A stretch of DNA of 64,000 nt, taken from contig NZ_CP159218.1 in NCBI RefSeq assembly GCF_040438885.1, positions 2,914,001-2,978,000 of the forward strand. The letters run 5' to 3'. Under the pieces are notes generated by a model that had not been told where the DNA came from, did not search any database, and worked only from the letters and a program-made list of their open reading frames with translations. The translations under genes and the position numbers were made by a program. This DNA comes from Nakamurella sp. A5-74. GTDB taxonomy: Bacteria; Actinomycetota; Actinomycetes; Mycobacteriales; Nakamurellaceae. This document shows positions 1-8,340 of this stretch, in pieces (position 1 is the stretch's first letter; each line of letters begins with the position of its first letter).

Positions 1-873
1 CTGACAACTGACGGCGGTGATCTCCGGCGCGTGCTTCAGCACGCCGGCCAGGAACGCCCGACCGGTGGCCGACATCTGGTACTCGCCGTCGGGATCGTGG
101 AAGGCGTTCGTCTCCCCTTCGAACAGCGAGAAGTGGGTGTGCATCGCGGACCCGGGCTGGTCCGGGAACGGTTTCGGCATGAAGCTGGCGTGCACGCCCT
201 GGGTCAGCGCCACCTCGCGGACGACATACCGGAACGACATGATGTTGTCGGCCATGGTGAGCGCGTCGGCGTAGCGCAGGTCGATCTCCTGTTGGCCGGG
301 CGCACCCTCGTGGTGGGAGAACTCGACGGAGATGCCCATCGCCTCGAGGGTCTCGATGGCGCGGCGGCGGAAGTGCGGCGCCGTGTCGTGCGATGCCTGG
401 TCGAAGTAACCGCCGCGGTCGGCCGGCTCGGGAGCCGTCCCGTCCTGCGGCAGGTCCTTCATCAGGAAGAACTCGAGCTCGGGGTGCACGTAACAGGTGA
501 ACCCCATCGCGGCGGCGTCCTCCATCACCCGCCGCAGCACGTGCCGGGGATCGGCCCACGAGGGCGTTCCGTCCGGCATCGCGATGTCGCAGAACATCCG
601 CGCCGAGTAGGACTTGCCGTCGGCGGTCTCCCACGGCAGTACCTGGAAGGTGGACGGATCCGGTTTGGCGACCATGTCCGACTCGTGCACCCGGGAGTAG
701 CCCTCGATGGAGGACCCGTCGAAGCCGATGCCGTCGGCGAAGGCTCCCTCGAGCTCGGCCGGGGCAACTGCCACCGATTTCAGGTAGCCCAGCACGTCGG
801 TGAACCACAACCGGACGAACCGGATGTCCCGCTCCTCCAGGGTGCGCAGGACGAACTGTTGCTGACGATCCAT
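1..873 (-). CDS. glnA2: Glutamine synthetase type I, GlnA2-like (partial, C-terminus beyond window)
   Basis: ATP-dependent condensation of glutamate and ammonia to glutamine in the cytoplasm. The first 291 residues are present; the gene runs off the left edge, so roughly the last third is missing. FDGSSIEGY at residues 51-59 and PELEFF at 131-136 (metal-binding glutamates) are typical of the family, and HTHFSLF at 245-251 carries the conserved histidine. The N-terminus reads like mycobacterial GlnA2 (Rv2222c, from memory) rather than GlnA1. The region that would hold an adenylylation tyrosine is outside the window. ATG at 873 follows no strong ribosome site. A secreted peptidase of the Rv2223c/Rv2224c type lies nearby at 5412-7070, which supports the glnA2 assignment. 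Confidence 0.93.
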   Translation of the reverse strand, partial: MDRQQQFVLRTLEERDIRFVRLWFTDVLGYLKSVAVAPAELEGAFADGIGFDGSSIEGYSRVHESDMVAKPDPSTFQVLPWETADGKSYSARMFCDIAMPDGTPSWADPRHVLRRVMEDAAAMGFTCYVHPELEFFLMKDLPQDGTAPEPADRGGYFDQASHDTAPHFRRRAIETLEAMGISVEFSHHEGAPGQQEIDLRYADALTMADNIMSFRYVVREVALTQGVHASFMPKPFPDQPGSAMHTHFSLFEGETNAFHDPDGEYQMSATGRAFLAGVLKHAPEITAVSCQ

Positions 874-930
874 GGCTCAACAGTAGAGCGCCGGGTTCCC
901 GACGAGAACAGCACGCCACCGCGTGCTGCC

Positions 931-1422
931 TCACTCGGCGGCGGCTGCCCGCTTCCAGCGCTGCGTCGCGGTCGATGTGCCGGTACCCAGCTGCTCGACA
1001 CCCAGTGCCCTGCCCAGGCCGAAGGCCGGCATGTTGACATAGACGACCTCGTGCGGGCTCGGCTTGATCTGGTACGTCTCGTGCCAGACGCCGACATCGC
1101 CGCCGCCCCCGACTGCCTTGTTGAAGGTCCGCCAGGCCGGCAGGTGCGCCAGGTCGGGATCACGGGCGAAGCGGACCAGGTGCTCCTGGCTCTGCCAATA
1201 GCTCAGCAACATCGTCGTCCGGCCGAACCAGCTGTGGAAGGACAGCAGACCGGACTCCGGGTTCTTCGCCAGGTGCGTCAACATCCGACCCATCGCCATG
1301 CCGGTGCGGCTCCACTGCCAGGGTTTCCACCACCGATTGACGCGCATCCCGATCAGGAAGACCGTCACCGGTTCGTCGGTCGCTACGGGTGTCGCCGTCC
1401 ATCGTCCCGGATTGATCGCCAT
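931..1422 (-). CDS. DUF4188 domain protein (dimeric-barrel monooxygenase-like)
   Basis: A 163-residue cytoplasmic protein that fits the DUF4188 family in length and motifs. It has a start of the INPGRWTA type, a VFLIGMRVNRWW strand, the WFGRTTMLLSYW segment and the HLPAWRTFNKAVG block around residues 93-105. The fold is usually related to ferredoxin-like or monooxygenase barrels; the reaction is unknown. ATG at 1422 has an AGGAG site about seven bases upstream. It is divergent from a TetR-type regulator, and the shared 100-base gap holds a near-perfect palindrome, so repression by that regulator is likely. It stands alone on its strand, ending 57 bases before the glnA2 start. Confidence 0.8.
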   Translation of the reverse strand: MAINPGRWTATPVATDEPVTVFLIGMRVNRWWKPWQWSRTGMAMGRMLTHLAKNPESGLLSFHSWFGRTTMLLSYWQSQEHLVRFARDPDLAHLPAWRTFNKAVGGGGDVGVWHETYQIKPSPHEVVYVNMPAFGLGRALGVEQLGTGTSTATQRWKRAAAAE

Positions 1423-1460
1423 GCTGCTGCTCCTGGGGTCTGCGATGGCAGAAGTTCTGC

Positions 1461-1484
1461 AACACCGTTACGTAACAGTGTTAC
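1461..1484. promoter_or_regulatory. Probable TetR-family operator in divergent promoter
   Basis: Positions 1461-1482 form a 22-base palindrome with arms AACAC and GTGTT around the core GTTACGTAAC at 1467-1476; only one base pair (1466/1477) breaks symmetry. A second overlapping perfect palindrome, GTAACA-G-TGTTAC, spans 1472-1484. It lies 39 bases from the DUF4188 start and 40 bases from the TetR start, as expected for a repressor acting on both genes. Assignment to the neighbouring regulator is inference. Confidence 0.7.
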
Positions 1485-1523
1485 ACAACTCTCGGAGCGC
1501 GGGAAGGGGGTTAGCCTGACGTC

Positions 1524-2126
1524 ATGGCACGACCCCGCATCCACGACGACGCACTGCGTGATCAGCTCCTGGACGTGGCGGCCCAGGAGATCGCCGGCCA
1601 TGGACCGGATGCGTTGAGCATGCGTGGACTCGCAGTGACCGCCGGCACCTCGACCAGGGCTGTCTACACACTCTTCGGCGGCAAACCCGAGCTGATGGCC
1701 GAGCTGTGCGACCGGGCGTCCGCCGATCTCGGTCGGTCCCAACTCAGTGTCGCTCTCTCCGACGATCCGGCAGCCGACCTGATGGAGCTGGGCCGCAACT
1801 ACCGCCACTGGGCACTGACCAACCAGCACTCCTTCGCCATCCTCTTCGGCGGCGCCGTTGACTCGATCCTGCCGGTGGACTTCGACGGTTCTCCCCGCTT
1901 CGACTCGATGACCCCGCTCAGCGACGCGGTTCACAGACTCCTGGCGCGGCTGGGTTCCGCCGCCGATCCGAACGCCGTCGTGCTGTCGCTGTGGGTGGTC
2001 GTGCACGGCTTCGTGACGCTCGAACTGAACGGTCTGATCCTGGCTCCGGACGACGTCGTCGCGCAGTTGTTCGAGACCAACACCAGGGCAACGCTGAGCG
2101 CCTGGACCTCCGGCGCCGCCGGGTAG
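1524..2126 (+). CDS. TetR/AcrR family transcriptional regulator
   Basis: A 200-residue one-component regulator. Residues about 10-55 form the DNA-binding domain with a recognition-helix region TSTRAVYTLFGGK near 42-54. The C-terminal ligand-binding domain resembles the WHG-type TetR C-terminal domain; the ligand is unknown. It is divergent from the DUF4188 gene across a strong palindrome, and the next gene (esterase) starts only nine bases after its stop, so it probably heads an operon with two esterase-fold genes and an ATP-grasp gene. A G-rich ribosome site (GGGGG, about 1506-1510) precedes the ATG. Confidence 0.88.
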   Translation: MARPRIHDDALRDQLLDVAAQEIAGHGPDALSMRGLAVTAGTSTRAVYTLFGGKPELMAELCDRASADLGRSQLSVALSDDPAADLMELGRNYRHWALTNQHSFAILFGGAVDSILPVDFDGSPRFDSMTPLSDAVHRLLARLGSAADPNAVVLSLWVVVHGFVTLELNGLILAPDDVVAQLFETNTRATLSAWTSGAAG

Positions 2127-2135
2127 GTTGATCGG

Positions 2136-3305
2136 ATGTCCGCGCCAGAACACGATTCGAGCGGTCCCCTGATCACCCCTGAAGCGGCCCTGCTGCGCAT
2201 CCCCGCCGGTCTGTTCGGCGACGATGTCACCGCGGTCGATCTCGAAGTCGACTGGGTCCTGGACGGGCAGGGCACCTCCTTCGCCCTCGGCGGCAGCGAC
2301 TGGCTGCTGCGCGTCCAGCGGCCGCTCGCCCACCGGTTCGAGTACAAGGTGATCGTGCGGCGTCCGGGGGGCGATGAGTACCGCACCGATCCCACCCACC
2401 CGCGTACGGTCCCCGGCCCGTTCGGCGACAAGTCGGAGATCGCCTTCGGCGATTACGCCGCCCCGGCGTGGCTCGGCACACCGCCGCTGGATCGCGAGGT
2501 CGTGCTGCCGGCGGCGACGGCGATCAGGAGCAGCAACAACAACCGCAGCGCCGGCCACAGCGCCAGCGACGACAGGGACACCGACCGGGACACCGACGAG
2601 GTTGTCCCGGTCCGCCTGATCACCCCGGCGGACCTGGCGGACGACGTCGACGCACCGCTGCTGCTGGTGCACGACGGCTCCGACATGCTCGAACGCGGGT
2701 CGCTGGCCCGCTGGGCTGCCGCGCAGCCGCAACCGCTCCGGCTGGCCCTGCTCGATCCCGCGCTGGGACGGCGCAACGACTGGTACGCGGCCAACGACGA
2801 CTACGCCGACCATCTCGCCTCGGTGGTGATTCCGATGCTGCGTGAGCAGGTGGCCGTCAGCACCGTCATCGGCCTCGGTGCGAGCCTGGGAGCCCTCAGC
2901 ATGGTGCACCTGCACCGCAGGCACCCCCACGCGGTGGATGCTCTTGCGCTGCAGTCCGGTTCGTTCTTCACCGCCGAGCTCGACCCCCAGGAGGAGCACT
3001 GGCCGCTGTTCCGCCGGGTGTGCACCGCGGTGGCCGCGATCATGGCGGCACTGCCCGTGCAGGTCCGGCCGATCCCGGTACTGATGACGGTCGGCGCCAT
3101 CGAGGAGAACCGGTCGAACAATGAGAAGATGGCCGGCGCGCTGGCCTTCCAGGGGTACCCGGTGGATCCGCGCATCGTCCCCGATGCCCACACGATGATC
3201 GGCTGGCGCGACGCCTGGTCACCCGGTCTGGACCAGCTGCTGGCCGGAGCGAGCCCGGTGACGGCACCAGCCCGGGACCCGAACGGCCGCGAGGAATCCT
3301 TGTGA
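2136..3305 (+). CDS. Enterochelin-esterase-like alpha/beta hydrolase
   Basis: A 389-residue putative esterase of the Fes/esterase D type. Residues 1-110 form an immunoglobulin-like N-terminal domain. After a variable linker near 125-160 rich in N, R and D, the hydrolase domain has LLLVHDGSDM, then the nucleophile elbow GLGASLGALS (Ser in GASLG) and a late DAHTMIGWRDAW segment that supplies the probable catalytic His. No signal peptide is seen, so it is likely cytoplasmic. The stop overlaps the GTG of the next esterase gene by four bases (GTGA), which implies coupled translation. Substrate unknown; the neighbouring ATP-grasp ligase suggests hydrolysis of an ester or peptide-like metabolite made or modified by this operon. 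Confidence 0.75.
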   Translation: MSAPEHDSSGPLITPEAALLRIPAGLFGDDVTAVDLEVDWVLDGQGTSFALGGSDWLLRVQRPLAHRFEYKVIVRRPGGDEYRTDPTHPRTVPGPFGDKSEIAFGDYAAPAWLGTPPLDREVVLPAATAIRSSNNNRSAGHSASDDRDTDRDTDEVVPVRLITPADLADDVDAPLLLVHDGSDMLERGSLARWAAAQPQPLRLALLDPALGRRNDWYAANDDYADHLASVVIPMLREQVAVSTVIGLGASLGALSMVHLHRRHPHAVDALALQSGSFFTAELDPQEEHWPLFRRVCTAVAAIMAALPVQVRPIPVLMTVGAIEENRSNNEKMAGALAFQGYPVDPRIVPDAHTMIGWRDAWSPGLDQLLAGASPVTAPARDPNGREESL

Positions 3306-4047
3306 CGCACAGCCGTTTCCTGCAGCTGCCTGCCGCACGGATGGGGCAGGAGTCGGCGCAGATCGTCGTCCACGGTCACTACGGGCGACCGGTGCTGTGG
3401 TTCCCCTCCGAGGCCGGCTCCCCGCACGACTTCGCCGACAACGGTCTGCTGGACGCTGTCCGGGAGCCCGTCGACGAAGGCCGGATCAAGGTCTTCTGCG
3501 TGCCGAGCTATGACCAACAGTCCTGGTCGGCGTCCTGGAAACCGTTGCAGGACAGGGCCCGCGCGCATCTGGCGTACGAGGACTGGATCCTCTGGCAGGT
3601 GGTCCCGTTCATCATCGACGACTGTTCCGGCCGCCGCGACATCGTCACCTGCGGGACCTGGGCGCGTTCCACGCGGTGCTGTTCGCGTTGCGCCATGCCC
3701 ACCTGTTCCCGCACGCACTCGCCATGTCCGGCAATTACGACCCCCGGTCCTGGCGCGGGTGGGGCGAGTCGAGCTCCGAGGAGTACCTCACCAACCCCAC
3801 CCAGTTCGTGCCCGGGCTCGGTGACGGTCACCTGGACTTCCTGCGGTCGGCGGTCCGGATCAGCCTGGTCGTCGGATCGGGCCAGTGGGAGGACACCACC
3901 GGCGCCCACTCCTCCACCCATCGGTTGGCAGAGATGTTGCACGACAAGGGAATTACGCACGATCTGTTCGTCTGGGGACGTGAGTGGCCGCACGACTGGC
4001 CATCCTGGCGGGCGCAGGCAGCCACCTATCTCCACGACCTGGGCTGA
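3302..4047 (+). pseudogene. Esterase-family gene frameshifted in the nucleophile elbow
   Basis: A second esterase-fold protein (about 248 residues if intact). It opens with GTG at 3302 overlapping the upstream stop, and reads in frame to DIVTCGT at 3638-3658. The frame then changes: the continuation FHAVLFALRHAHLFPHALAM and a normal C-terminus ending at 4047 lie one base out of register. Homologous proteins read GTSLGAFHA here, so loss of four bases at about 3659-3661 would remove the catalytic serine codon and shift the frame. Downstream of the break the original frame runs on as unrelated residues to 4132. This is either a true inactivating deletion or an assembly error. The intact flanks suggest a recent event. 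Confidence 0.75.
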
Positions 4048-4128
4048 CGATCCGCCGCGCGCTCCGGACAGGCAGATCGGGAACGCCCGGGTGCCCAACC
4101 GGTCCGCCCGATGTGTGAGGATCGTCGC

Positions 4129-5391
4129 ATGAGAATCGGCGGCACGGACTCGACCACCAAACTCATCGGCCTGCTCCTGGGCACCGAGAACGACTGGCCA
4201 CAGGCGTTCGAGACGCTGCTGCACCGGTTGGGGCCGGTTCCGCACTCGGGTCGCGACTACACGATCGAGACGGAACGGCTCACCATCGAACCGTTCGACC
4301 TGCGCGCCCCGGTTCGCCAGGACGTCGTCATCGACCGGCTCGCCTGGTGGTACTTCCACCCGCGGGAGTGGCTGAAGAAGGCCGCGCTGGTCGACGACAC
4401 CTATCTGCTGAACAACCCCTTCACCTTCCAGGCGATGGAGAAGCACTCGGCGTACTGCGCGATGATCCGGCTCGGGTTCGACATTCCGACGACCGTGCTC
4501 GTGCCCTACAAGAACCCGGTCGACAGCGAGAAGTGGACCTACACCGCCGGGACCTACAACCTGCCGTTCGATCTGGACGAGGTCGCCTCCCGGGTCGGGT
4601 TCCCGCTGTTCATGAAGCCCTTCGACGGCGGCGCCTGGCGTGGGGTCTCCCGGATCGACGACACCGCCCAGCTGCACCACGCCTACGACGCCAGCGGCCA
4701 GATGCTCATGCACCTGCAGGCCGCCGTGTCGCCGTTCGACGCCTTCGCCCGGTCGCTCACCATCGGTCCGGAGACCCAGGTGATGAAGTTCCGCCCGGAG
4801 CTGCCGATGCACCATCGCTACGAGGTGTCGCACGATTTCCTGTCACCGGAGGCCGGTCAGGAGGTGCTGACCCTGTCCCGCACCATCAACGCCTTCTTCC
4901 GCTGGGAGTTCAACTCCTGCGAGGCGCTGGTCACCGGCAACCGCGTGCAGCCCATCGACTATGCCAACGCCTGCCCGGACATCGCGATCACCTCGTTGCA
5001 CTACTACTTCCCGTGGGCGACCCGGAACCTGTTGTCCTGGAGCGTGTTCTGCGCCGTCTCGGACCGGCGCCCGAAGGTCGACACGGCCACCCGCACCTGG
5101 TTCGACGTGGCCGACGATCCCGACCTGTCGTGGAACGACAAGCTCGGCCGCTATGCCGAACTTGCCGATGACTACTTCCAGGCCGACCAGTACCGGGAGT
5201 TCTGCAGCACCAGCCTCGCCTCACTCCCGGAGATCGTGCACACCTGGGTGGGCAGCAGCAACTTCGACGATCTGCTGGTCCGCACCGTCCGAGCCACCTA
5301 CCCGGCGCACGAGCAGGACGAGTTCGTGGCGCACTTCCGCGGGCTGCTCAAAGCTTGGTACGACGACAACGCAGCCGGAACGACCGACTGA
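4129..5391 (+). CDS. ATP-grasp domain protein, putative carboxylate-amine ligase
   Basis: A 420-residue cytoplasmic protein with a RimK-like ATP-grasp layout. The segment FPLFMKPFDGGAWRGVSRI near residues 160-178 matches the ATP-binding lysine and glycine loop. EFNSCEAL and PIDYANACPD near 265-290 supply the likely Mg-binding acidic and Asn residues. Such enzymes activate a carboxylate as acyl phosphate and join it to an amine or thiol. I prefer ATG 4129, which has GAGG eight bases upstream (4117-4120), over the in-frame ATG at 4111. It is the last gene of the TetR-esterase-esterase operon. The combination of two esterase-fold proteins with this ligase is conserved in some bacteria as I recall, but its product is not known to me. 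Confidence 0.75.
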   Translation: MRIGGTDSTTKLIGLLLGTENDWPQAFETLLHRLGPVPHSGRDYTIETERLTIEPFDLRAPVRQDVVIDRLAWWYFHPREWLKKAALVDDTYLLNNPFTFQAMEKHSAYCAMIRLGFDIPTTVLVPYKNPVDSEKWTYTAGTYNLPFDLDEVASRVGFPLFMKPFDGGAWRGVSRIDDTAQLHHAYDASGQMLMHLQAAVSPFDAFARSLTIGPETQVMKFRPELPMHHRYEVSHDFLSPEAGQEVLTLSRTINAFFRWEFNSCEALVTGNRVQPIDYANACPDIAITSLHYYFPWATRNLLSWSVFCAVSDRRPKVDTATRTWFDVADDPDLSWNDKLGRYAELADDYFQADQYREFCSTSLASLPEIVHTWVGSSNFDDLLVRTVRATYPAHEQDEFVAHFRGLLKAWYDDNAAGTTD

Positions 5392-5411
5392 GGTCTCCCG
5401 TGGCGGTCCGC

Positions 5412-7070
5412 TCAGCTGCAGGTGGCGTCCGTCGAGGGAAGGGTCAGATCAGTGAGGTAGGCGTCGCCGATGTCGTCGACACAGGAGATCTGCGCGTTCA
5501 GGTAGGCCGTGTGCCGGTCGCGCTTCACCGTCACCAGTGACGCGCCGAGGTCCCTGGCCAGGTCGACACCCGCCTGGTACGGGGTGGCCGGATCACCGGT
5601 AGTCGAGATCACGAGCACCTTCGCCAGGCCGGGGGCCTTCGGGGTGTGCGGGGTATATGTGGAAGGCACCGGCCAGTAGTCGCACACCGACTTCGTGTGC
5701 ACGACCGGGTCGCTGGGATCGGTGAACGGGGCCGCGGCGTTGTACTCCTTCTCCAGTGACCCGTCGGTGGCCTCCTGGCTGGGACGATCCACACAGTTGA
5801 TCGCGGTGAACGCGTCCTGCAGCGGCGAGTACTTGCCCGTCTTGTCGCGGTCCTCGTACTGATCGGCCAGTGCCATCAGCCCGTCACCCTTGCCGGCCGC
5901 GAGATCGCTGAGCGCTGTCCGCAATTGGGGCCACAGAGCGTCGGAGTACATCGCCTGGATGGCACCGGTGACGGCGTCGTTGAAGGTCAACTTCCGGCCG
6001 TCCGCGAGCGTCAACGGCTTGGCCAGCAACGGGCGGACCAGCTTCTGGAATGACGTTGTGGCGTCGTGGGGAGCGCTGGCCGCTGCGCCCAGGGCACACC
6101 CCGAGGTCTTCGCACAGGAGGCGGCGAAGGCCTCGAAGGTCTTCTGGAACGACGTGGCCTGGGCGATGAGGCTCGTCCGGGAGTCCTCGGTCGGGTCCAC
6201 CGCGCCGTCCAGGATCATCGCGCGCACGTTGTCGGTGAACTTCTCGGCGTACTCGGTGCCGAGGCGGGTGCCGTAGGAGTAGCCGACGAAGGTCAGCTTC
6301 CGGTCCCCCACCGCGGCGCGCAGGACGTCGATGTCGCGGGCGCTGTCGCGAGTGCCCACATTGGCCAGGAAGCTCTTGCCGTCGATGCCCTGTGGCTTTC
6401 CGGTGCGCTCGACGCACCGCTCGGCGGTCTGCTTCGCCTGGTCGTTCAGGGCGTCGATCCCGGCCTGGGTGGCCGTGCGCAGGTTCGCCGCCCTGGCAGC
6501 GTCCCGCTCTGCGTCGGTGTTGCACTGCACGATCGGCAGCGAGGCGCCGGTGCCGCGGGGGTCGAACCCGACCAGATCGAAGCGCTGCTGCAGACCCTTG
6601 GCCACGCCGTAGGCGGCGAGTTGCCCGACGAGTGACATGCCGGACCCGCCCGGACCGCCCGGGTTGAAGATCACCGAGCCGATCCGCTGCGCGTCCCCAC
6701 CGGTCGACTTCGCGCGCAGGACGCCGATCTGCGCGACCTCGCCGTCGGGATTCGCGTAGTCCACCGGCACCTTCATCCGTGCACATTCCAGGCCCGGCGC
6801 GGCATAGACCTGCTTGTCGATGTTGCTCGCCGCATACTTCTTGCAGTCTCCCCAGGCCAGGGCCTGGGTGTAGTAGGCATCCAGCCCCGCGGGGATCGGT
6901 CCGATGTCGGCCGGCCCGGTGGACGTCGGGCCGGGATCTGCAGTGCCGGTGGCCGTCGTCGCCGCGGTGGTCCCGTCCACGGCGACACCGTCGACGGAGG
7001 CGCACCCCGCGACGAGCAGGACGACGACAGCCGCCAGGGTGAACCGTCGGGATCCGGGCAGCATTCTCAC
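5412..7070 (-). CDS. Secreted alpha/beta-hydrolase peptidase, tripeptidyl aminopeptidase (TAP) type, lipoprotein
   Basis: A 552-residue exported serine peptidase of the SlpD/SlpE and mycobacterial CaeA/Hip1 type. The N-terminus has a hydrophobic segment with the lipobox LVAGC near residues 20-24, then a Thr/Ala/Pro-rich spacer. The oxyanion region NPGGPGGSG and the nucleophile elbow GYSYGTRLG are clear. The C-terminal TAP-like region holds GDPATPY and DRHTAYL, the likely acid and His segments. Family members cleave short peptides or cell-wall-associated substrates outside the membrane. Proteases of this family sit next to glnA2 in mycobacteria, which matches this neighbourhood. The start is GTG 7070 or ATG 7064. 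It converges on the ATP-grasp gene with only 20 bases between the stops. Confidence 0.88.
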   Translation of the reverse strand: MRMLPGSRRFTLAAVVVLLVAGCASVDGVAVDGTTAATTATGTADPGPTSTGPADIGPIPAGLDAYYTQALAWGDCKKYAASNIDKQVYAAPGLECARMKVPVDYANPDGEVAQIGVLRAKSTGGDAQRIGSVIFNPGGPGGSGMSLVGQLAAYGVAKGLQQRFDLVGFDPRGTGASLPIVQCNTDAERDAARAANLRTATQAGIDALNDQAKQTAERCVERTGKPQGIDGKSFLANVGTRDSARDIDVLRAAVGDRKLTFVGYSYGTRLGTEYAEKFTDNVRAMILDGAVDPTEDSRTSLIAQATSFQKTFEAFAASCAKTSGCALGAAASAPHDATTSFQKLVRPLLAKPLTLADGRKLTFNDAVTGAIQAMYSDALWPQLRTALSDLAAGKGDGLMALADQYEDRDKTGKYSPLQDAFTAINCVDRPSQEATDGSLEKEYNAAAPFTDPSDPVVHTKSVCDYWPVPSTYTPHTPKAPGLAKVLVISTTGDPATPYQAGVDLARDLGASLVTVKRDRHTAYLNAQISCVDDIGDAYLTDLTLPSTDATCS

Positions 7071-7103
7071 AGCAGTGTCCTCACAGCAGGAGTCTTCACG
7101 GGT

Positions 7104-7130
7104 GTGCTCACGGCGGCGTGCTCACGGCGG
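7104..7130. repeat. Short tandem duplication upstream of the peptidase gene
   Basis: Two copies of the 13-mer GTGCTCACGGCGG occupy 7104-7116 and 7118-7130, separated by one base. They lie just upstream of the peptidase start in the 66-base gap after the EamA stop. No function is evident. Confidence 0.6.
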
Positions 7131-7136
7131 GTGCTG

Positions 7137-8111
7137 TCAACCGCTGGTGCCGACGAGCGGTCGCTCGTCGACATCGACCACGGCCGTCGTGCGGCTGCGC
7201 GCCTCGTGCAGCGAGAGTGCGGTGACGGCAACGACGATCAGCGCCACGCCGATCCACTGGGACCCGTCGAGCACCTTGTCGAACCACAGGATGCCGATCA
7301 CCGAAGCGGTCAGCGGGAAGGCCAACTCGGCCAACGTGGCGCGGGACGCGGCCGTGTTCCGCAGACCCCGGTAGTACAGCAGCATCGCCACCAGGCCGAC
7401 GACGAGGGCGAGCGCCGCGACCGAACCGGTCGATTTCAGGTCAGCGACCCACCAGGGCGATCCGGTCGCCGCCACCATCGCGGCGCTTGCCGGCAGCCCG
7501 AACGCGAAGCGCAGGGTGGTGAGCTCCAGCGGACCGATGGTGCGGGAGGCGAGCCTGCCCAGCACCGTTCCAGCGGCCCACAGGGTGGCAGCACCCAGGG
7601 CCAACAACGCGACATTGATCCGGTTGATGCTGACCTGCGTCGGGTCGGGGAAGGCGAGCAACCAGGCACCGATGAGAGCCGGGATCGCGAAGAACGCAAA
7701 CCGGGGCCGCAGTCTTTCGCCCAGCAACAGCGCAGCCCCGACCATGGCGATCACCGGTTGCAGCTTCTGCGTCACCACCGGGGTGATCGGATCGCCGGAG
7801 CGGAACGACAGGGTGAACAGGACCGTGGCGATCGCCGAGGCACCCACCCCGATCCCGATGGCGGCCAGTTTGATCGAGACCGGCGAAGCACCGAACGCCC
7901 GAAAAGCCCTCAGCAGGAACGGGCTCAGCGCGAGCACCAGGATGACGTGTTCGGCGAAGACCACCGTCGACGCTGCCGTGTTCTGGGCGAGCGGCAGCCG
8001 GAAGATCGCGTCGGTACCCCAGAGGGCGGCAGCGATCGCGACCAACCAGGTCGCATCACGGCGCGGACGGATGGTTCGCGTGCCGACGCCGGCGAGGTCA
8101 GTCCTGGTCAC
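7137..8111 (-). CDS. EamA-type (drug/metabolite transporter) permease
   Basis: A 324-residue integral membrane protein with about ten hydrophobic segments arranged as two five-helix halves, typical of the DMT superfamily (EamA domains). The first helix contains AAALWGTDAIFRLPL near residues 28-42. Family members export or import amino acids, nucleotides or other metabolites; the substrate cannot be read from the sequence. The GTG start at 8111 lies inside the preceding 70-codon gene (overlap 8098-8111), so the two are translationally coupled. The positively charged C-terminal tail (HEARSRTT) is probably cytoplasmic. Confidence 0.85.
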   Translation of the reverse strand: MTRTDLAGVGTRTIRPRRDATWLVAIAAALWGTDAIFRLPLAQNTAASTVVFAEHVILVLALSPFLLRAFRAFGASPVSIKLAAIGIGVGASAIATVLFTLSFRSGDPITPVVTQKLQPVIAMVGAALLLGERLRPRFAFFAIPALIGAWLLAFPDPTQVSINRINVALLALGAATLWAAGTVLGRLASRTIGPLELTTLRFAFGLPASAAMVAATGSPWWVADLKSTGSVAALALVVGLVAMLLYYRGLRNTAASRATLAELAFPLTASVIGILWFDKVLDGSQWIGVALIVVAVTALSLHEARSRTTAVVDVDERPLVGTSG

Positions 8112-8310
8112 GACCGGCCCAGGACTCGTCTTCGGACTTCAACCGCTCTTCCCGTTCACGCACCGCCTGCAGCGCGTTCGCGGCTGCTTCCTGTGTCGGG
8201 TAGGGCCCGAGCAGATCGGCGGAACGGCTCTGCCCTTCCTGCTCGGTCTGGCCGGTACGGACGTTGAAGAACCACTGGGTCTTGCGACCGATCTCGTCTC
8301 CCATGCCCAC
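8098..8310 (-). CDS. Small SPOR-like domain protein
   Basis: A 70-residue soluble protein of a small conserved actinobacterial family often annotated as SPOR domain-containing. WFFNVRTGQTEQEG near residues 13-26 and LLGPYPTQEAAANAL near 33-47 form the beta-alpha pattern; the C-terminus is strongly charged. No signal peptide or membrane segment is seen, unlike true septal SPOR proteins. It overlaps the downstream transporter gene by 14 bases. The start may be ATG 8310 or ATG 8304. Function unknown. Confidence 0.7.
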   Translation of the reverse strand: MGMGDEIGRKTQWFFNVRTGQTEQEGQSRSADLLGPYPTQEAAANALQAVREREERLKSEDESWAGRDQD

Positions 8311-8340
8311 AGCCTGCCACGCTGGCGGACCGACGCGGCG

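Noticed and set aside
1383-3191. Long leftward open frame across the TetR and first esterase genes
   Set aside because: Shadow of the rightward genes; no ribosome site and no recognisable domain.
3302-4132. Considered programmed frameshifting in the second esterase
   Set aside because: There is no slippery heptamer or downstream stimulator at the site, and the missing bases include the catalytic serine codon, which frameshifting could not restore.
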